Shown here in pieces: positions 61,935 to 64,000 of a stretch of DNA of 64,000 nucleotides. Each line of letters opens with the position of its first letter. Within the stretch, counting starts at the first letter, position 1. The stretch comes from an uncultured Pseudomonadales bacterium (GTDB taxonomy: Bacteria > Pseudomonadota > Gammaproteobacteria > Pseudomonadales > Azotimanducaceae), in contig OY282519.1 of assembly GCA_958296405.1 (NCBI GenBank), positions 248,001 to 312,000 on the forward strand. The letters are read 5' to 3'. A program made the translations under genes and the position numbers. The notes under the pieces are model-generated. The model was not told where the DNA came from and searched no databases. It worked only from the letters and a program-made list of their open reading frames with translations.

Positions 61935-62843
61935 TCAGGCTGACGATTGACGTTGCCATCGGGCACCTTGAAAACGGTTCGGACAGTCCATGAGATCGTA
62001 GCCGAAGTAGCCCAAGGTGTCCTGATGTTCCCGGAACACGCGGTTGAACGCCGCGATTTGCCCGGCGTCCAGACAGGTGATCTGGCGTTCGTTCATGTCG
62101 GTCAACATTTCGTCGTAGTCCTTCGCCTTGAGGCGGCGGCGCAGGATCAAATCGTCCAGTTCCGGCACGAGGGTTTGGATCGTCCGGGCGGCCCCCTCGG
62201 GATCTGCGCACATGGTCTCGTAGGTGAAGAAGACACCGCGTTCCCGGTGCGTTTCGACATTGCGGCGCTGCCAGGCGAGGCAGTTGGCGACGTGGGTCGC
62301 GGCCGCCGCCGGCAGGCTCCTGCCCGACGTCTCGAACTGGCGTTGGTAATGCGCCGAGAGCCGGGTCCGGTAGCGCCGGCAGATGCCTTCGCAGACGGCG
62401 TAGGGGTTGCGCACCATGAACACGAACCGGGCGTTGCGGAAATGCCGGACCAGTTGCTCCACATGCAGCAGGTGCTGGGTGGACTTGGTGACGAACACCG
62501 AGGCGTCCGGGGCATGGGCGCGGGCGTGGAAGTACCACGCCTTGCGGGTGCGCGGCCAGTCGTAGCTGCTCGGCTGCGTGAAGAGGTCGAGCCAGCTCCG
62601 CTCCGACGCCCACAGCAGGCCGGGGAACCATTGCTCGCCCTCTGGGCCGCCCAGGGCTCGATAGGTCACCGGCCCGGCGAAGCCGCGTATCATCTGGCCT
62701 TCCCACGGCAGCCGCCACGTCGCGCGGCAGGACTCCAGCGCGGCGGTGAGGAACGACGAGCCGCTGTTGTTCGGACAGACGACGAACAGATGCGTCCCGA
62801 TCACGGTCGCGAGGTCGCGGTCGGCGCCGGGGACGTAGTTCAT
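61935..62843 (-). CDS. sulfotransferase-family protein
   Basis: A 302-residue PAPS-type sulfotransferase. The 5'-phosphosulfate loop is FVVCPNNSGSSFLTAALES (residues about 20-38). The 3'-phosphate site is RFVFMVRNPYAVCEGICRRY. A C-terminal RVFREHQDTLGYFGYDL is common in these proteins. It overlaps the glycosyltransferase stop by ATGA, so both act together. The likely acceptor is a glycan or peptide made by this locus. Confidence 0.88.
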   Translation of the reverse strand: MNYVPGADRDLATVIGTHLFVVCPNNSGSSFLTAALESCRATWRLPWEGQMIRGFAGPVTYRALGGPEGEQWFPGLLWASERSWLDLFTQPSSYDWPRTRKAWYFHARAHAPDASVFVTKSTQHLLHVEQLVRHFRNARFVFMVRNPYAVCEGICRRYRTRLSAHYQRQFETSGRSLPAAAATHVANCLAWQRRNVETHRERGVFFTYETMCADPEGAARTIQTLVPELDDLILRRRLKAKDYDEMLTDMNERQITCLDAGQIAAFNRVFREHQDTLGYFGYDLMDCPNRFQGARWQRQSSA

Positions 62844-63805
62844 TCCCTGTTCCCGGCGAGCCTGTCCCCGGCGCTGCGCACGTGCGCGTCCGCCAGGCAG
62901 CCCACATAGGCGTCATACCAGAGCCTGAAGGCATCCACGGGCTTGCGTTTGGGGTCGCCCTGCGTCCAGCGGAGCATGGCCTCCGGCATCCAGGGTTTGA
63001 CGGGCCCGGCGAAATGCAGCGTCCTGGCGTTTCCGGCGTCGACGCCCTCTCGCGCATGAATCGCCTCGGCCATGGGGACCACGAAGTCGTAGGTCCAGCC
63101 CACCAGCGTCTGGCGCCCGGCAAAGTGGCGGTTCAGGATGAGCTGGTCCGTATGGGTGGTGGCGGCGCCGGACCAGGACTGCGGCGCCACCAGGTCCAGG
63201 AGTTCCGTGTAGCAGCCTTCCTCCACGAGCCCCGCGTCGATGAGCAGGAAGCCGGCGCCGAAGGTGCGCTCGAGCACGCCTGCCGCGCCGGGCGGTCGTG
63301 CGGGGGGCAGGGGCGCGAAGGTGGCGGCGTCGCGTCGCGCGCCGCGCAGGAACACGTCGTCGCCGCAGCACAGCAACGCTGCGGGCGAGTCGAACAGGTC
63401 GGCGACGGAGGCTTGGAACAGGACGTCGCTGTCGTAGAACAGCACCTTGCGGTAGCCGCGCAGGCGGAAGGCTTCGAGGGAGTAGAGCTGCCCCAGCCTG
63501 GGTGCGAGTTCCGGGCGGGCGGCGCCCAGGGCGGCCAGCCGGTCGTGCAATTCGGGGGAGATGGGCTCGAAGCGCACGCGGGGGCAGGCCTGCGAGAGAT
63601 GTCGGCGGTGGGCTTCGGGCAGCGCGTCGTGGACGACGACGAGGTCGCCGCCGAAGCCGGGGTGGTGTTTCAGGAAAGAGCCGAGGGCGACGAGCGTGCC
63701 CGGCACGAAGCGCTCCGTGGTGGCGGTGACGAAGCAGATCTCCTTTGCGGCGTGCCCGCATGGAGGAGTTGCGTCAAGAGTCAAGGGAACCCCTTGAGGG
63801 AGCAC
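62840..63805 (-). CDS. GT8-like glycosyltransferase
   Basis: A 321-residue protein with a GT-A fold: ICFVTATTERFVPGTLVALG at the start, FRLRGYRKVLFYDSDVLFQ containing the DxD metal motif, LERTFGAGFLLIDAGL, and a C-terminal THTDQLILNRHFAG with HFAGPVKPWM, as in glycogenin/GT8 enzymes (HFxGxxKPW). It starts with GTG at 63805, 26 bases after the stop of the small peptide gene, and is coupled to the sulfotransferase. It should transfer a sugar, perhaps to the adjacent peptide. Confidence 0.88.
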   Translation of the reverse strand: MLPQGVPLTLDATPPCGHAAKEICFVTATTERFVPGTLVALGSFLKHHPGFGGDLVVVHDALPEAHRRHLSQACPRVRFEPISPELHDRLAALGAARPELAPRLGQLYSLEAFRLRGYRKVLFYDSDVLFQASVADLFDSPAALLCCGDDVFLRGARRDAATFAPLPPARPPGAAGVLERTFGAGFLLIDAGLVEEGCYTELLDLVAPQSWSGAATTHTDQLILNRHFAGRQTLVGWTYDFVVPMAEAIHAREGVDAGNARTLHFAGPVKPWMPEAMLRWTQGDPKRKPVDAFRLWYDAYVGCLADAHVRSAGDRLAGNRE

Positions 63806-63831
63806 GACGAAAGACTATGGAGACTCTTTCG

Positions 63832-63975
63832 TTATGACGTCGGGTGGTAAGTAGCGTTTTCGACCACCGGATCGGGATCGGTTCCGCTTTGCGTCTCCAG
63901 GGTGCCGTCCTCTATCCGGAGAATGCGTGGCTTGGACCACACCTTCTTCGGCGCGTCGGCGACCGCTTCATTTTC
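63832..63975 (-). CDS. C-terminal part of a small RiPP-precursor-like peptide (partial)
   Basis: Leftward frame, open into the G run at the window end, giving the last 47 residues before a TAA. It reads APKKVWSKPRILRIEDG, then TLETQSG, then TDPDPVVENATYHPTS. The KKxWxxPxI segment resembles the leader motif bound by RRE domains in lasso and related peptides. A glycine followed nine residues later by Glu would allow a nine-member lasso ring, though the expected Thr is at -3 rather than -2. W..KP with a later ExxxY also recalls PqqA. The start lies beyond the artefact, so length is unknown. It sits just upstream of a glycosyltransferase and sulfotransferase. Confidence 0.5.
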   Translation of the reverse strand, partial: ENEAVADAPKKVWSKPRILRIEDGTLETQSGTDPDPVVENATYHPTS

Positions 63976-63995
63976 GGGGGGGGGGGGGGGGGGGG
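63976..63995. repeat. 20-base G homopolymer at the contig end
   Basis: An uninterrupted G run five bases from the window end. Runs of this kind are typical of two-colour sequencing read ends. It breaks the peptide gene and is probably not genomic. Confidence 0.7.
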
Positions 63996-64000
63996 TACTT

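Noticed and set aside
61801-63123. 440-residue leftward open frame
   Set aside because: It shadows the sulfotransferase and glycosyltransferase in another frame and lacks any protein-like motif.
1-64000. tRNA, rRNA or CRISPR loci
   Set aside because: I checked the intergenic stretches for cloverleaf-like segments, rRNA-like runs and regularly spaced repeats and saw none; a covariance search could not be run.

Overview
The window looks like a GC-rich (roughly two thirds G+C by eye) chromosome segment from an uncultured gammaproteobacterium. The evidence is gene content and order: nudE-cysQ, yrfG-hslR near pckA, tldD-yhdP, pmbA beside yjgA/darP, a proteobacterial gshA, acpH, dsbB and a PhoP/PhoQ-like pair. 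Phytanoyl-CoA and TauD dioxygenases, a CaiB CoA-transferase, a crotonase, TonB receptors and MATE pumps suggest a heterotroph living on varied organic acids. The genus cannot be told from sequence alone. A 20-base G run at the right end looks like a contig-end artefact, so this is probably a draft or metagenome contig.

Layout. 1-11335: the first codons of a leftward gene (possibly a TRAP small permease), then a catabolic block with an ADP-forming acyl-CoA ligase, a TPR protein, a CaiB transferase, a PhyH dioxygenase fused to HEAT repeats, a lone nucleoside-deoxyribosyltransferase-like gene with lower GC, a TauD-type dioxygenase, an epoxide-hydrolase-like enzyme and an APC permease. 11494-19159: a TonB receptor, a lipoprotein, a DUF547 protein, dsbB, acpH and gshA. 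19182-31001: core gammaproteobacterial genes (pckA, hslR, yrfG, nudE, cysQ, pmbA, yjgA, tldD, yhdP). 31110-38004: a lipoprotein carboxylesterase and a DUF899 thioredoxin-like gene, followed by a lower-GC island. 38011-50803: a hydroxyacid dehydrogenase, a glycosyltransferase with a YrbL-like kinase, a hydrolase, a crotonase, a CDGSH protein, a DUF349 protein, a HEPN-like protein, a PepSY/PhoP/PhoQ-like operon, a glycine-zipper protein and a glycerate kinase. 50814-56450: two tandemly duplicated MATE pumps and a rubrerythrin/CCG Fe-S/DUF3501 operon. 56473-61740: an M28-like peptidase, a GSA-aminomutase-like transferase and a second TonB receptor. 61935-64000: a sulfotransferase, a GT8-like glycosyltransferase and the C-terminal part of a small peptide that resembles a RiPP precursor.

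Two places deserve most attention. First, a three-gene operon (a DUF262 protein, a DUF3696-type AAA ATPase and an unrecognised 322-residue protein) has the make-up of an anti-phage cassette. It lies inside the second copy of a decayed tandem duplication: an esterase 3' fragment is on its left and a 96-bp copy of the DUF899 3' end (90 of 96 bases identical) is on its right, with a decayed recombinase-like stretch inside. Second, the right edge holds a truncated precursor-like peptide just ahead of a glycosyltransferase and a sulfotransferase that overlap by four bases, which suggests the edge of a modified-peptide cluster.
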